DNA of 64,000 nt from Clostridia bacterium. Lineage in GTDB: Bacteria; Bacillota; Clostridia; Oscillospirales; CAG-382. Positions within the stretch are counted from its first letter, which is position 1, and every line of letters begins with the position of its first letter. The translations under genes and the position numbers were made by a program. Below are positions 1-7,886 of this stretch, one piece after another. The notes under the pieces were generated by a model. The model was not told the origin of the DNA. It saw only the letters and a program-made list of their open reading frames with translations, and ran no database searches. The stretch lies in assembly GCA_017399965.1 (NCBI GenBank), contig JAFQAP010000002.1, positions 17,694-81,693 of the forward strand, given 5' to 3'.

Positions 1-19
1 CTTAATAAATAGACCGACA

Positions 20-43
20 GACCGCGTTTTGCGGTCTTTTTTT
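20..43 (+). terminator. Rho-independent terminator of the gene before the window
   Basis: A GACCGC / GCGGTC stem with a GTTTT loop is followed at once by a run of eight T. It separates the feo promoter from whatever lies upstream of the window. Confidence 0.85.
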
Positions 44-78
44 CTTTAAAAAATGCTTAATTTTTTTTAAAAAATCTA

Positions 79-107
79 TTGACAAATGCGGTTTTCGGTG
101 ATATATT
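79..107 (+). promoter_or_regulatory. Sigma-A promoter of the feo operon
   Basis: TTGACA (79-84), a 17-bp spacer and TATATT (102-107) match the vegetative promoter consensus. The expected transcription start falls on or next to the palindrome at 117-130, so a repressor bound there would block initiation. Confidence 0.85.
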
Positions 108-113
108 TACGTG

Positions 114-131
114 TAGTTAGCATATGCTAAT
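114..131. promoter_or_regulatory. Candidate metal-dependent repressor operator (DtxR-like)
   Basis: TTAGCATATGCTAA at 117-130 is a perfect 14-bp palindrome sitting at the start site of the feo promoter. Read outward it gives TAGTTAGCA...CTAA, which resembles the TTAGGTTAG...CTAACCTAA half sites of DtxR/IdeR-type iron repressors more than a Fur box. A related inverted repeat lies before feoB at 397-414. No regulator gene is in the window, so the binding protein is inferred. Confidence 0.55.
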
Positions 132-150
132 AACAAAAGGCAGGTTGAAT

Positions 151-363
151 ATGAACTTAACAAAAGCACAAGAGGGTATAGAATATATCATCCGCGCCAT
201 AGAAACGGAGGACGAGGAGCTGGACAGCTTTTTGTTCACTCTGGGATGCTACAGCGGGGAAAAAATAACCGTGGTATCCCGCAGAAAGGGCACATGCGTT
301 ATTTCCGTAAAGGATGCCCGTTATTGTATAGACAACCAGTTGGCGCAATCGATTATTATATAA
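151..363 (+). CDS. feoA: FeoA, ferrous iron transport accessory protein
   Basis: A 70-residue protein of the FeoA/SH3-like family, usually about 75 residues, which acts with the FeoB iron channel on the cytoplasmic face of the membrane. The centre (G-C-Y-S-G-E-K-I-T-V-V, then a C-V-I-S-V-K-D-A-R-Y strand) is the compact beta barrel typical of the family. I chose the ATG at 151, preceded by AGGCAGG. An in-frame ATG at 124 lies inside the operator palindrome, too close to the expected transcript start. It is the first gene of feoA-feoB-Cys-rich peptide, and the 77 bases before feoB hold a second operator-like repeat. Iron repression is inferred. Confidence 0.85.
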   Translation: MNLTKAQEGIEYIIRAIETEDEELDSFLFTLGCYSGEKITVVSRRKGTCVISVKDARYCIDNQLAQSIII

Positions 364-396
364 AAAGGCTGTATAAGCCCTTTTATTTGGCAGGTC

Positions 397-414
397 GGTT
401 AGTCCTTGCTAACT
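397..414. promoter_or_regulatory. Second operator-like inverted repeat, between feoA and feoB
   Basis: GTTAG (398-402) and CTAAC (409-413) form an inverted repeat with a 6-base centre, 27 bases before the feoB start. On the reverse strand it reads TTAGTTAGCA...CTAACC and shares TAGTTAGCA with the palindrome at 117-130. I see no clear promoter beside it, so it may act as an internal block or may be only a related sequence. Confidence 0.4.
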
Positions 415-440
415 AAAAATTTTTGAAAGGAGAAAAAGGA

Positions 441-2492
441 ATGAGAATTGCATTAGCGGGAAACCCCAATTCGGGCAAAACCACAATGTATAACGCCCTT
501 ACCGGCAGAAACGAGAAGGTGGGCAACTGGGCAGGCGTTACCGTGGATAAAAAAGAGCATCCCGTAAAGAAAATATACTGTCCTGCAGGAATGCAGATAA
601 CGGCAGTAGACCTTCCCGGCGCTTATTCCATGTCTCCCTTTACGGCGGAAGAAAGCGTTACCAGCGTATACGTTAAAAACGAAAAACCGGATGTTATTAT
701 AAATATTGTTGATGCAACCAATTTAAGCAGAAGCTTGTTTTTCACCACACAGCTTCTTGAATTGGGTATTCCCACCGTTGTGGCGCTCAACAAAAGAGAT
801 ATTAACGAAAAGAAAGAAACGGTTATAGACGCTTCCGCATTGTCCGCAAAATTAGGATGCCCCGTTTTTGATACGGTCTCCACCTCTGCTCAAGGACTTA
901 AAGAGGTAATGGAAACAGCTGTCGGTCTGGCGGGTAAAAAGCAGACCGCTCCTTACGACGGAGGAGAAATTGATCTTACGGATAAAGCCGCAGTTACCTT
1001 GGCAGACCGCAAGAGATTTGAATTTGTAAATAAGATCGTAAGCGAAGTAGAAACACGCAAGGTCTTTACAAAGGAAAGAAACTTTGGGGATAAGATAGAT
1101 AACATCATCACCAACAAGTGGCTGGGAATTCCCATTTTTGCCTTGGTTATGTGGGCAGTTTTCTGGATCTCACAGGTAGGCCCCGGCGCATGGCTGGCAG
1201 AAGGCGTGGAGATCGGTAATACGGCTATCCCCGGCTTGGTTACGTACATAGAAATGTTCGGCGAATGGGTCGGCGGACTTATGGTAAACGCTTCTCCCAT
1301 TTTGCAGACTGTAATTGTAGACGGTATCATCGGCGGTGTGGGCGCGGTTCTGGGCTTTTTGCCTTTGGTAATGGTAATGTATTTTATGCTTGCCTTGCTG
1401 GAGGACTGCGGATATATGTCCCGTGTTTCCGTGGTACTTGACCCTATCTTTAAAAAGGTTGGTCTTTCCGGTAAATCCGTTATCCCCTTCGTGGTGGGCA
1501 CCGGCTGTGCGGTACCGGGAATTATGGCTTGCCGTACAATAAGGGACGAGCGTGAGCGCAGAGCCACCGCAATGCTTTCACCCTTTATGCCCTGCGGTGC
1601 AAAAATACCCATTATATCCCTTTTTGCAGGTGCGTTTTTCCCCGAATCCGTGTGGGTCTCTCCCGCAATGTATTTTATGGGGCTTGTTATTATATTCTTC
1701 GGCGCTCTGCTTATCAAGTGGATATCCGGATATAAATACAAAAAGTCTTATTTCATAATAGAGCTTCCCGAATACAAACTCCCCTCTCTTTGGGGCGCGT
1801 TCAAATCCATGCTTTCCCGCGGTTGGTCGTATATTGTAAAAGCGGGAACGGTAATTTTGGTGTGCAACGCGGTTGTTACCGTTATGTCTTCATATAACTG
1901 GAAGCTGCAGTCGGTACTGCCTGCAGATTCCATTCTTGCATCCATTGCAACTCCCGTTTCCGTATTGCTCATTCCTCTGGGCTTCGGCGTATGGCAGATG
2001 GCTGCTGCGGCGATAACGGGCTTTATTGCAAAAGAAGAGGTTGTGGGAACCCTTGCCGCTGTATTTGCGGTTTCGGAAAACATTATCGGCGGTGATTTTC
2101 AGCTTTTGGAAGGGGAAGCCTTTGCAGAAAGCATTGCCGCTTCCGGCGTGGAATTAACAGCAGTCGCAGCCCTTTCTTATCTTATGTTCAACCTGTTCAC
2201 CCCCCCTTGCTTTGCGGCTATCGGGGCAATGAATTCGGAAATAAAGAGCAGAAGATGGTTTTTTGCAGGTCTGGGAATACAGCTTTCCGTGGCGTACGTT
2301 TTGTCCTTTGCCGTGTATCAGGCAGGTACTTTGCTGGTTTACGGAAAAACGGGAACCGCTTTTATACCCGGTCTTATCGCAGTAACTTTGATAATCTTTA
2401 CCGTATTCGCCTTGGGTTTAAGGTCTAATCTTAAGGTTAAAAAAGAATACGAAAGCAAAAGAAAACTTAAAGTAAGTGAAATAAAACAGTAA
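441..2492 (+). CDS. feoB: FeoB, ferrous iron transporter with N-terminal GTPase
   Basis: A 683-residue integral membrane Fe(II) importer. The N-terminal G domain shows G1 GNPNSGKT (residues 7-14), G3 D-L-P-G-A-Y-S and G4 N-K-R-D. The helical linker is followed by the membrane part with Gate-type segments (GFLPLVMVMYFML, then GTGCAVPG with the conserved Cys, and MLSPFMPCGAKIPI with a second Cys). The ATG at 441 is chosen because GAAAGGAG lies just upstream; an in-frame TTG at 423 would remove that site. It is cotranscribed with feoA and with the small Cys-rich peptide at 2516. Length and motif set are normal and nothing is broken. Confidence 0.96.
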   Translation: MRIALAGNPNSGKTTMYNALTGRNEKVGNWAGVTVDKKEHPVKKIYCPAGMQITAVDLPGAYSMSPFTAEESVTSVYVKNEKPDVIINIVDATNLSRSLFFTTQLLELGIPTVVALNKRDINEKKETVIDASALSAKLGCPVFDTVSTSAQGLKEVMETAVGLAGKKQTAPYDGGEIDLTDKAAVTLADRKRFEFVNKIVSEVETRKVFTKERNFGDKIDNIITNKWLGIPIFALVMWAVFWISQVGPGAWLAEGVEIGNTAIPGLVTYIEMFGEWVGGLMVNASPILQTVIVDGIIGGVGAVLGFLPLVMVMYFMLALLEDCGYMSRVSVVLDPIFKKVGLSGKSVIPFVVGTGCAVPGIMACRTIRDERERRATAMLSPFMPCGAKIPIISLFAGAFFPESVWVSPAMYFMGLVIIFFGALLIKWISGYKYKKSYFIIELPEYKLPSLWGAFKSMLSRGWSYIVKAGTVILVCNAVVTVMSSYNWKLQSVLPADSILASIATPVSVLLIPLGFGVWQMAAAAITGFIAKEEVVGTLAAVFAVSENIIGGDFQLLEGEAFAESIAASGVELTAVAALSYLMFNLFTPPCFAAIGAMNSEIKSRRWFFAGLGIQLSVAYVLSFAVYQAGTLLVYGKTGTAFIPGLIAVTLIIFTVFALGLRSNLKVKKEYESKRKLKVSEIKQ

Positions 2493-2515
2493 AAAATTAA
2501 AAGGAGTGCCCGAAA

Positions 2516-2686
2516 ATGTGGGTTGATATAATTGCAGGAACCGTGCTCGCATTGGTTCTGGGCGGCGCCGTGGCGTATATTGTTATCGCAAAGAAAAAAG
2601 GGAAAAAGTGTATCGGCTGTCCCGACGATTGCAGTAAATGTCCTCATTCCTGCGCAGAACGCCAAAGCGGCACGGAAAAAGAGTAA
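2516..2686 (+). CDS. FeoB-associated Cys-rich membrane peptide
   Basis: A 56-residue peptide with one N-terminal membrane helix (about residues 4-25), a KKKGKK basic stop and a cytoplasmic tail with five Cys: C-I-G-C-P, D-C-S-K-C-P and S-C. This is the pattern of the FeoB-associated family that follows feoB in many Firmicutes. It probably binds or hands on iron at the channel exit, but its exact role is not established. The ATG at 2516 has AGGAGTG upstream and lies 23 bases after feoB, ahead of the operon terminator. Confidence 0.85.
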   Translation: MWVDIIAGTVLALVLGGAVAYIVIAKKKGKKCIGCPDDCSKCPHSCAERQSGTEKE

Positions 2687-2696
2687 AATGTTTTGA

Positions 2697-2732
2697 AAAT
2701 TGGCAGTGTTTTTACTGCCAATTTGTTTTTTG
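2697..2732 (+). terminator. Terminator of the feo operon
   Basis: AAATTGGCAGT (2697-2707) and ACTGCCAATTT (2714-2724) form an 11-bp perfect stem followed by GTTTTTTG. It closes feoA-feoB-Cys-rich peptide. Confidence 0.88.
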
Positions 2733-2812
2733 AGGCAATTTCTTATTGATGTTGATTTTAATTTGTGCTATTATTTACAGAGAGCGTGTTTTTGAAAGTT
2801 GAGGCTTAATAT

Positions 2813-3277
2813 ATGAAAAAGATAATGTTTGTGTGCCTTGGTAATATCTGCCGTTCCCCTATGGCGGAATTTATTTTCAAAGATATGGTAAAGCAAGAAG
2901 GCTTGGAGAGTGAGTTTTATATATCCTCCTCTGCCACAAGCACGGATGAGATATATCAAGGTATCGGCAACCCCGTGTATCCCCCCGTAGCAAGAGAGCT
3001 TGCAAAGCACGGCATTTCCTGCGAAGGAAAGAGAGCTGTTCAGCTTAAGTGGGAAGATTACGAAAAATACGATCTTTTCGTGGGTATGGACAGCAGTAAT
3101 ATCCGCAATATGCATATTATTTTAAAAGGGGACAAGCAGGGGAAGATACGCAAGCTTATGGATTATACCTCCCGCCGCGGCGATGTTGCCGACCCTTGGT
3201 TTACCGAAAGATTTGATATAGCCTACCGTGATATTTACGATGGCTGCCGAGGATTATTAAAAGCGCTTTTAAAATGA
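2813..3277 (+). CDS. Low-molecular-weight protein tyrosine phosphatase
   Basis: A 154-residue cytoplasmic phosphatase, the normal length for the family. The phosphate loop C-L-G-N-I-C-R-S begins at residue 8, with catalytic Cys8 and Arg14, and the general acid is Asp127 in D-P-W-F. It removes phosphate from protein tyrosine, or possibly arginine as in YwlE; the CLGNICRS loop does not settle which. The HCX5R loop of ArsC reductases is excluded by the full DPWF motif. It is followed 19 bases later by the DUF2971 gene on the same strand and may share its transcript. Confidence 0.92.
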   Translation: MKKIMFVCLGNICRSPMAEFIFKDMVKQEGLESEFYISSSATSTDEIYQGIGNPVYPPVARELAKHGISCEGKRAVQLKWEDYEKYDLFVGMDSSNIRNMHIILKGDKQGKIRKLMDYTSRRGDVADPWFTERFDIAYRDIYDGCRGLLKALLK

Positions 3278-3296
3278 TTTTTTAAGGGAGACTACT

Positions 3297-4127
3297 ATGA
3301 ACAACAATCTTGTTTATTATTATTGCAATGTTTCCACCGCGCTGGCTGTGCTTAAAGAAAAAGAAATATGGATGACAGATATACGAAATCTTAACGATCT
3401 GAACGAGCTTACCGGCGTATACAATATGTTTTTTAATCTGCTGGAGGAATACGATCTTCACAGAGAAAACATCCTTCCGCCTCTTTTGGATATCGCCCGC
3501 CAGCCGGGGGCAATACAGCTTTATGAGCGCCCCTCGAGGACACATTCTTATTACGTGGCGTGCTTCAGCAAAAACAGAGATTCGGTAAGCCAGTGGGTCT
3601 CCTTCGGTGATGACGGGCACGGGCTCGCCATCGGCTTTGATGAGCAACAGCTTATTTCCGCTTCCCGGGCAGAGGGCTTGGAATACCACGCCATTTCCTA
3701 CGTTCAGGATGAGGATATAAAGCAGCATATTCCCCAAATATACGATGCCCTTTTGGATATGGAGGATAAAAGCGGCAGAGCCCTTATGGATGCCGTTATG
3801 TCCCGCATAAAGGAGATATATCAATCGGGCGCATATTTCAAGACCCACCATTACAGAAGCGAAAACGAAAAGCGTATTATATATGAATACCCCCGCACCG
3901 TAAAAGATCTGCCGGCAGGCTGGGAAGTCAAGGCAATAAAGGCATACGCAAAAAAGAATATGATCAACACCTGCGTCCCTCTTGCATTTCCTCCGTCTGC
4001 CATAAAAGCGGTTATTACGGGACCCAAGTACCAGAAAAACTTCAATGAGCTTGAAATGGCGCTGGAGGTGCTGGGATACAAAGTGAGCGATATAAGCATT
4101 CTGGAATCTACAAGCGGATACAGATGA
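3297..4127 (+). CDS. DUF2971 family protein
   Basis: A 276-residue soluble protein. The N-terminus (A-L-A-V-L-K-E-K-E-I-W, then N-L-N-D-L-N-E) and the central C-F-S-K-N-R-D-S-V-S-Q-W-V-S-F-G-D-D with following G-L-A-I-G-F are the hallmarks of DUF2971. The function is unknown; the family is common in accessory regions and occurs near phage and defence genes. A good AGGGAG ribosome site precedes the ATG at 3297. The stop codon touches the tandem intergenic repeat at 4128. Confidence 0.8.
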   Translation: MNNNLVYYYCNVSTALAVLKEKEIWMTDIRNLNDLNELTGVYNMFFNLLEEYDLHRENILPPLLDIARQPGAIQLYERPSRTHSYYVACFSKNRDSVSQWVSFGDDGHGLAIGFDEQQLISASRAEGLEYHAISYVQDEDIKQHIPQIYDALLDMEDKSGRALMDAVMSRIKEIYQSGAYFKTHHYRSENEKRIIYEYPRTVKDLPAGWEVKAIKAYAKKNMINTCVPLAFPPSAIKAVITGPKYQKNFNELEMALEVLGYKVSDISILESTSGYR

Positions 4128-4455
4128 AATACCCCCACAAAAGGTTTTTTTGGTATCTGTGGGTATTTCACGAAATACCCCTGCAGACATTACGTATCAC
4201 GAAAAAACGCTTTTGCGGGGACCCCGAAAGAAAGATTCCCCACAAAACAACGGCAGAGCAGCTTTGGTTACTGACGGCGCTTGTTCCGTGCCGATATTTT
4301 GCGGGGACCCCGAGAATACCCCCACAAAAGGTTTTTGGTATCTGTGGGTATTTCACGAAATACCCCTGCAGACATTACGTATCACGAAAAAACGCTTTTG
4401 CAGGGACCCCGAGAATACCCCCACAAAACAACGGCAGAGCATCTTTGATTACTGA
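4128..4455. repeat. Tandem intergenic repeat, two copies about 187 bp apart
   Basis: AATACCCCCACAAAAGG starts at 4128 and again at 4315. The two copies run in parallel through TATCTGTGGGTATTTC, CCTGCAGACATTACG and CACGAAAAAACGCTTTTGC to CAACGGCAGAGCA. Each copy contains an inverted repeat (AAATACCCCCACA against TGTGGGTATTT) able to form a hairpin, and a G-GGGACCCC-G palindrome. The copies differ by two bases in a T run and by few substitutions. Open frames through it repeat the same peptide and have no ribosome site, so I read this as noncoding. With the promoter at 4476 it accounts for the 437 bases between genes. Confidence 0.8.
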
Positions 4456-4475
4456 CTGACCTGACAAATATAATG

Positions 4476-4504
4476 TTGACAAACGAAAAATAATAGTCTA
4501 AAAT
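4476..4504 (+). promoter_or_regulatory. Promoter of the HipA-like kinase gene
   Basis: TTGACA (4476-4481), 17-bp spacer, TAAAAT (4499-4504). The gene start is 60 bases downstream, so the kinase has its own transcript. Confidence 0.82.
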
Positions 4505-4564
4505 ACAAGTAAAGCTTTTGGTAAGGAAATTATTTTCAAAGAAACAGAGAAAGGGGAAGGCAGA

Positions 4565-5608
4565 ATGGATAAGAAAAATTACGAGATTCTAAGCGGAAAT
4601 ACCGTGGTTGCTGTTTGGCGGAACGGAATTTTGACAGTTGAAAACGAAGCTTTGCTTCCTCTGTACTTGAAGCGTGTTAAAAATGCCGAATCGTGGCTTG
4701 AAACACGAGCAATAGATTCTCACCGAGCCAACTCCCGTCTTCTCAAAAAAGCACTTCGACTTGCAGAAAAAGATGACATTTCCACGGTTGTTCATGTCAA
4801 CGGTGCGACCGTTACGGATAATTATTGGGTTCGTCCGATCGGATCCGAATTAACATACGACGATGTAAAGTTTACCGATGACTATTTTTCCAACCTTGCG
4901 CTTAAGGGTAACTACGACAGTTTCAATCGGGCAGCAAACAGCCGTCGTTCCAAAACTCCCGAACTGACCAATGTGGGAAGCTTTGAAAAATGCTGGAAGC
5001 TTCGTAACGGAAAATGGTGGATGTATAAAAAAGCGACTCACGACGAAATGTTTTCCGAATTGTTTGTTTACGAGCTCGGATCTGCGCTCGGAATGAATAT
5101 GGCAGTTTATCAGCGCGGCGACGGATGCATAAAAACTCTTGATTTTACCAATGCTGCTTTTGTAAATTTTGAACCCGCTTCCGCTTTTATGGGAGATAAC
5201 GAGGATTACTCGGCTGTGGTCGATGCGTTGGAGAAACTTTGTCCGGACGCTATACCCGATTATGTCCGTCTTATCTTTATGGATACGATTTGCGCCAATC
5301 CCGACCGCCACACCAATAACTTCGGACTTCTGCGTGATACAAAAACGGGAAGTCTTCTCGGCTTTGCTCCCAACTACGATAACAATATGGCGCTGATCTC
5401 CCGCGGGTATCCCTCCAAACCCAAAGCGGGGGATATGCTGATTACCCTTTTTAATGCACTTATGGATGAGCATCCCGAATACCGTAAATATATTCCGATA
5501 CTCACCGAAGAAACAGTAAGAAGTGTTATTGCAAAAATCGGAATGCGCATTAAAACGCAGGCTGTTGTGGATATCGTGATGGGACGATATGGTCTTATTA
5601 AAAAATAG
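4565..5608 (+). CDS. HipA-like serine/threonine kinase, stand-alone
   Basis: A 347-residue protein with a HipA-type kinase core in its C-terminal two thirds. A candidate ATP-binding Lys lies near residue 155 (W-W-M-Y-K-K-A), the catalytic loop is N-P-D-R-H-T-N-N-F-G with Asp247 and Asn252, and the metal-binding Asp272 is in P-N-Y-D-N-N-M. The first 110 residues do not resemble the HipA N-terminal domain. No HipB-like HTH gene is adjacent, so this is not a classic hipBA pair. It has its own promoter, a strong AAAGGGGAAGG ribosome site and its own terminator, which suggests an independently acquired cassette. The substrate is unknown. Confidence 0.75.
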   Translation: MDKKNYEILSGNTVVAVWRNGILTVENEALLPLYLKRVKNAESWLETRAIDSHRANSRLLKKALRLAEKDDISTVVHVNGATVTDNYWVRPIGSELTYDDVKFTDDYFSNLALKGNYDSFNRAANSRRSKTPELTNVGSFEKCWKLRNGKWWMYKKATHDEMFSELFVYELGSALGMNMAVYQRGDGCIKTLDFTNAAFVNFEPASAFMGDNEDYSAVVDALEKLCPDAIPDYVRLIFMDTICANPDRHTNNFGLLRDTKTGSLLGFAPNYDNNMALISRGYPSKPKAGDMLITLFNALMDEHPEYRKYIPILTEETVRSVIAKIGMRIKTQAVVDIVMGRYGLIKK

Positions 5609-5620
5609 AATAAATTGATT

Positions 5621-5650
5621 TGACCGCTCCGATACAAAACGGGGCGGTCA
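5621..5650 (+). terminator. Terminator of the HipA-like gene
   Basis: TGACCGCTCC and GGGGCGGTCA pair with one wobble around a 10-base loop, 12 bases after the stop. The following T run is weak (TTATTGT). Confidence 0.65.
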
Positions 5651-5679
5651 TTATTGTCGGTGTCCCCTAAAACATAAAA

Positions 5680-5713
5680 CACCCCGAGAAAACCGATACG
5701 TTTTCTCGGGGTG
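5680..5713. terminator. Terminator of the aquaporin gene
   Basis: CACCCCGAGAAAAC and GTTTTCTCGGGGTG make a perfect 14-bp stem with a CGATAC loop, 19 bases past the aquaporin stop. On the - strand it runs into GTTTTATGTTTT. The CCCCGAGAA arm recurs in the hairpins at 24288. Confidence 0.85.
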
Positions 5714-5732
5714 ATCTTTCCGGATAATTCTG

Positions 5733-6401
5733 TTATGCGTCCTTTTTGGATGCGAGGAATTTATAAACTACAGCCGCCAAAGCGCCGCCTACCAACGGAG
5801 CAAGAATAAATACCCAAACGTTTGCAAGGGCATCTCCGCCGACAAAAAGGGCAGGACCGAAGCTTCTGGCAGGGTTAACCGACGTGCCGGTAAAGGATAT
5901 GCCGAGAATGTGTACCAACGTAAGAGAAAGACCTATAACTATTCCCGCAACCGCGCCGTTTTCTACTTTTGACGTAACGCCCAGTATGGCAATAACGAAT
6001 ACGAATGTCAGAATGATCTCTATAAGCAGAGAAAGCCAGATATCGCCTTTATAAAGCGCGTTTGCTCCCAGACCGCTTTCTTTGCCTACAAAGGCCATAA
6101 GAGCGGCTGCGCCTGCAGTTGCGCCGAGAAATTGGGCGATGACGTATCCTGCAAAATCCTTAATGCCGAGCTTACCGCTTATAAGCATTGCGATAGAGAC
6201 CGCAGGATTTATATGGCATCCGGATACATTGCCTATGGAATATGCCATAGCCACGATCACAAGGCCGAAAGCAAGTGCGGTAAGCAGATAGCCGGTGCCG
6301 TTTTCTGCAGAACAGCCTACTACCGCTGCCGTGCCGCAGGCAAAGAATACCAAAACGAAAGTCCCGATAAATTCTGCAAGATATTTTTTGATACAGTTCA
6401 T
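5733..6401 (-). CDS. Aquaporin / glycerol facilitator family channel
   Basis: A 222-residue membrane channel of the MIP family with six predicted helices and both pore boxes, N-P-A-V in the first half and N-P-A-R-S-F-G-P in the second. The length and the short loops favour a water channel of AqpZ type over a glycerol facilitator, which is usually longer and has Asp after the second NPA-R. Substrate choice is inferred. AAGGAGG lies just upstream of the ATG. It is a single-gene unit with its own promoter (6438-6466) and terminator. Confidence 0.93.
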   Translation of the reverse strand: MNCIKKYLAEFIGTFVLVFFACGTAAVVGCSAENGTGYLLTALAFGLVIVAMAYSIGNVSGCHINPAVSIAMLISGKLGIKDFAGYVIAQFLGATAGAAALMAFVGKESGLGANALYKGDIWLSLLIEIILTFVFVIAILGVTSKVENGAVAGIVIGLSLTLVHILGISFTGTSVNPARSFGPALFVGGDALANVWVFILAPLVGGALAAVVYKFLASKKDA

Positions 6402-6437
6402 AATTAATCCTCCTTAAAATTTAATTGCTATAATAAT

Positions 6438-6466
6438 TTTATATCATAATGTTTTTTTAATGTCAA
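6438..6466 (-). promoter_or_regulatory. Promoter of the aquaporin gene
   Basis: On the - strand, TTGACA (6466-6461), 17-bp spacer, TATAAA (6443-6438), 37 bases before the start codon. Confidence 0.82.
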
Positions 6467-6596
6467 TATTATTAAAAAAACTGCGGATGTTTACTTAAAA
6501 AAACAAAAAATATACGATTCCCCCTTTTATTTTTTATTTTTATATGTTATACTGTACTTTGAATTATCGTACTTTACTTTTCAGGAGAGATATATT

Positions 6597-7874
6597 ATGG
6601 CAAATATCGAAACAAAATGCGTACAAGGAGGCTACCGTCCCGGAAACGGCGAGCCCAGACAGATTCCCATAATCCAGAGCACTACTTTTAAATACAATAC
6701 CGGCACGGATATGGGCAAGCTTTTTGACCTTGAAGCCAGCGGATATTTTTATTCCCGCCTGCAAAACCCCACCTGCGATACCGTTGCGGCAAAGATATGC
6801 GCCCTTGAGGGCGGTACGGCGGCAATGCTCACCTCTTCCGGACAAGCCGCATCCTTCTTTTCCATATTCAATATCGCCCAGGCAGGGGATCACGTCGTGT
6901 CCTCCTCCAGCATTTACGGCGGTACCTTTAATCTGTTTAACGTAACCATGCGCAAAATGGGAATAGAGTTTACCTTTGTTTCTCCCGATTGCTCCGACGA
7001 AGAGCTGGAAGCCGCCTTCCGTCCCAACACCAAGGCTGTGTTCGGCGAAACCGTGGCAAACCCCGCTCTCACCGTTCTGGATATAGAGAGATTTGCTAAA
7101 GCTGCTCACGCCCACGGATGCCCTCTTATTATAGACAATACCTTTGCAACCCCCGTAAACTGCCGTCCCTTTGAGTGGGGTGCGGATATAGTTACCCATT
7201 CCACTACCAAGTATATGGACGGACACGGCTCCGCAGTTGGCGGCTGTATAGTTGACAGCGGTAAGTTCGATTGGACCAAGTATGCCGATAAGTTCCCCGG
7301 ACTCTGCACTCCCGATGAAAGCTACCACGGAATTACTTATACAGAGCGGTTCGGTATTGAAGGCGCATATATAACAAAAGCCACCGCACAGCTTATGCGT
7401 GACCTCGGCGCTACTCAATCTCCCCAATCCGCATACTATCTTAACCTTGGTCTGGAGAGCCTGCACCTCCGTATGAAGCAGCATTGCAAAAATGCGCAGA
7501 CTGTGGCAGAATATCTGTCTTCCCACGAAAAGATCTCCTGGGTAAAATACTGCGGTCTTAAGGGCGATAAGGATTACGCCCTGGCACAGAAATATATGCC
7601 CAACGGCTCTTGCGGCGTTGTAAGTTTTGGTGTTAAAGGCGGAAAAGCCGCTGCAGAAAAGTTTATGGAAGCCCTTACCATTGCGGCTATCGAAACCCAC
7701 GTGGCAGACGCAAGAAGCTGCTGTCTGCACCCTGCAAGCACCACCCACCGCCAGCTTTCCGATGAAGAGCTGGTGGCCTGCGGTGTTACACCCGATCTTA
7801 TCCGTCTTTCCTGCGGTATAGAGGGAACCGAAGATCTGATCGCGGATATCGCTCAGGCGCTTGAAAAAATCTAA
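6597..7874 (+). CDS. metY: O-acetylhomoserine sulfhydrylase
   Basis: A 425-residue PLP enzyme of the Cys/Met metabolism family. It joins O-acetylhomoserine with sulfide (or methanethiol) to give homocysteine (or methionine). PLP is held by Lys205 in H-S-T-T-K-Y, with the S-Y-x-G-T-x-N-L-F cofactor strand near residue 106. Length and the long insertion after Lys205 fit MetY rather than MetB or MetC. The gene stands 12 bases before metA, giving a two-step direct sulfhydrylation route. AGGAGAGA precedes the ATG. Only a weak upstream TATACT is visible for a promoter, and there is no room for a SAM riboswitch. Confidence 0.94.
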   Translation: MANIETKCVQGGYRPGNGEPRQIPIIQSTTFKYNTGTDMGKLFDLEASGYFYSRLQNPTCDTVAAKICALEGGTAAMLTSSGQAASFFSIFNIAQAGDHVVSSSSIYGGTFNLFNVTMRKMGIEFTFVSPDCSDEELEAAFRPNTKAVFGETVANPALTVLDIERFAKAAHAHGCPLIIDNTFATPVNCRPFEWGADIVTHSTTKYMDGHGSAVGGCIVDSGKFDWTKYADKFPGLCTPDESYHGITYTERFGIEGAYITKATAQLMRDLGATQSPQSAYYLNLGLESLHLRMKQHCKNAQTVAEYLSSHEKISWVKYCGLKGDKDYALAQKYMPNGSCGVVSFGVKGGKAAAEKFMEALTIAAIETHVADARSCCLHPASTTHRQLSDEELVACGVTPDLIRLSCGIEGTEDLIADIAQALEKI

Positions 7875-7886
7875 AGGAAGTTTTTT

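Noticed and set aside
114..131. Fur box before feoA
   Set aside because: The palindrome does not fit GATAATGATTATC-type units; a DtxR-type half site fits better.
953..1741. 262-codon open frame antisense to feoB
   Set aside because: It lies wholly inside the feoB coding region with no ribosome site or family match.
4124..4459. Two overlapping open frames of about 100 codons
   Set aside because: They lie in the tandem repeat, repeat the same peptide, lack ribosome sites and follow the repeat, not a protein family.
6410..6596. Possible SAM or T-box leader before metY
   Set aside because: The gap also holds the aquaporin promoter and is an AT-rich, unstructured stretch; no conserved leader motif or terminator hairpin is visible.
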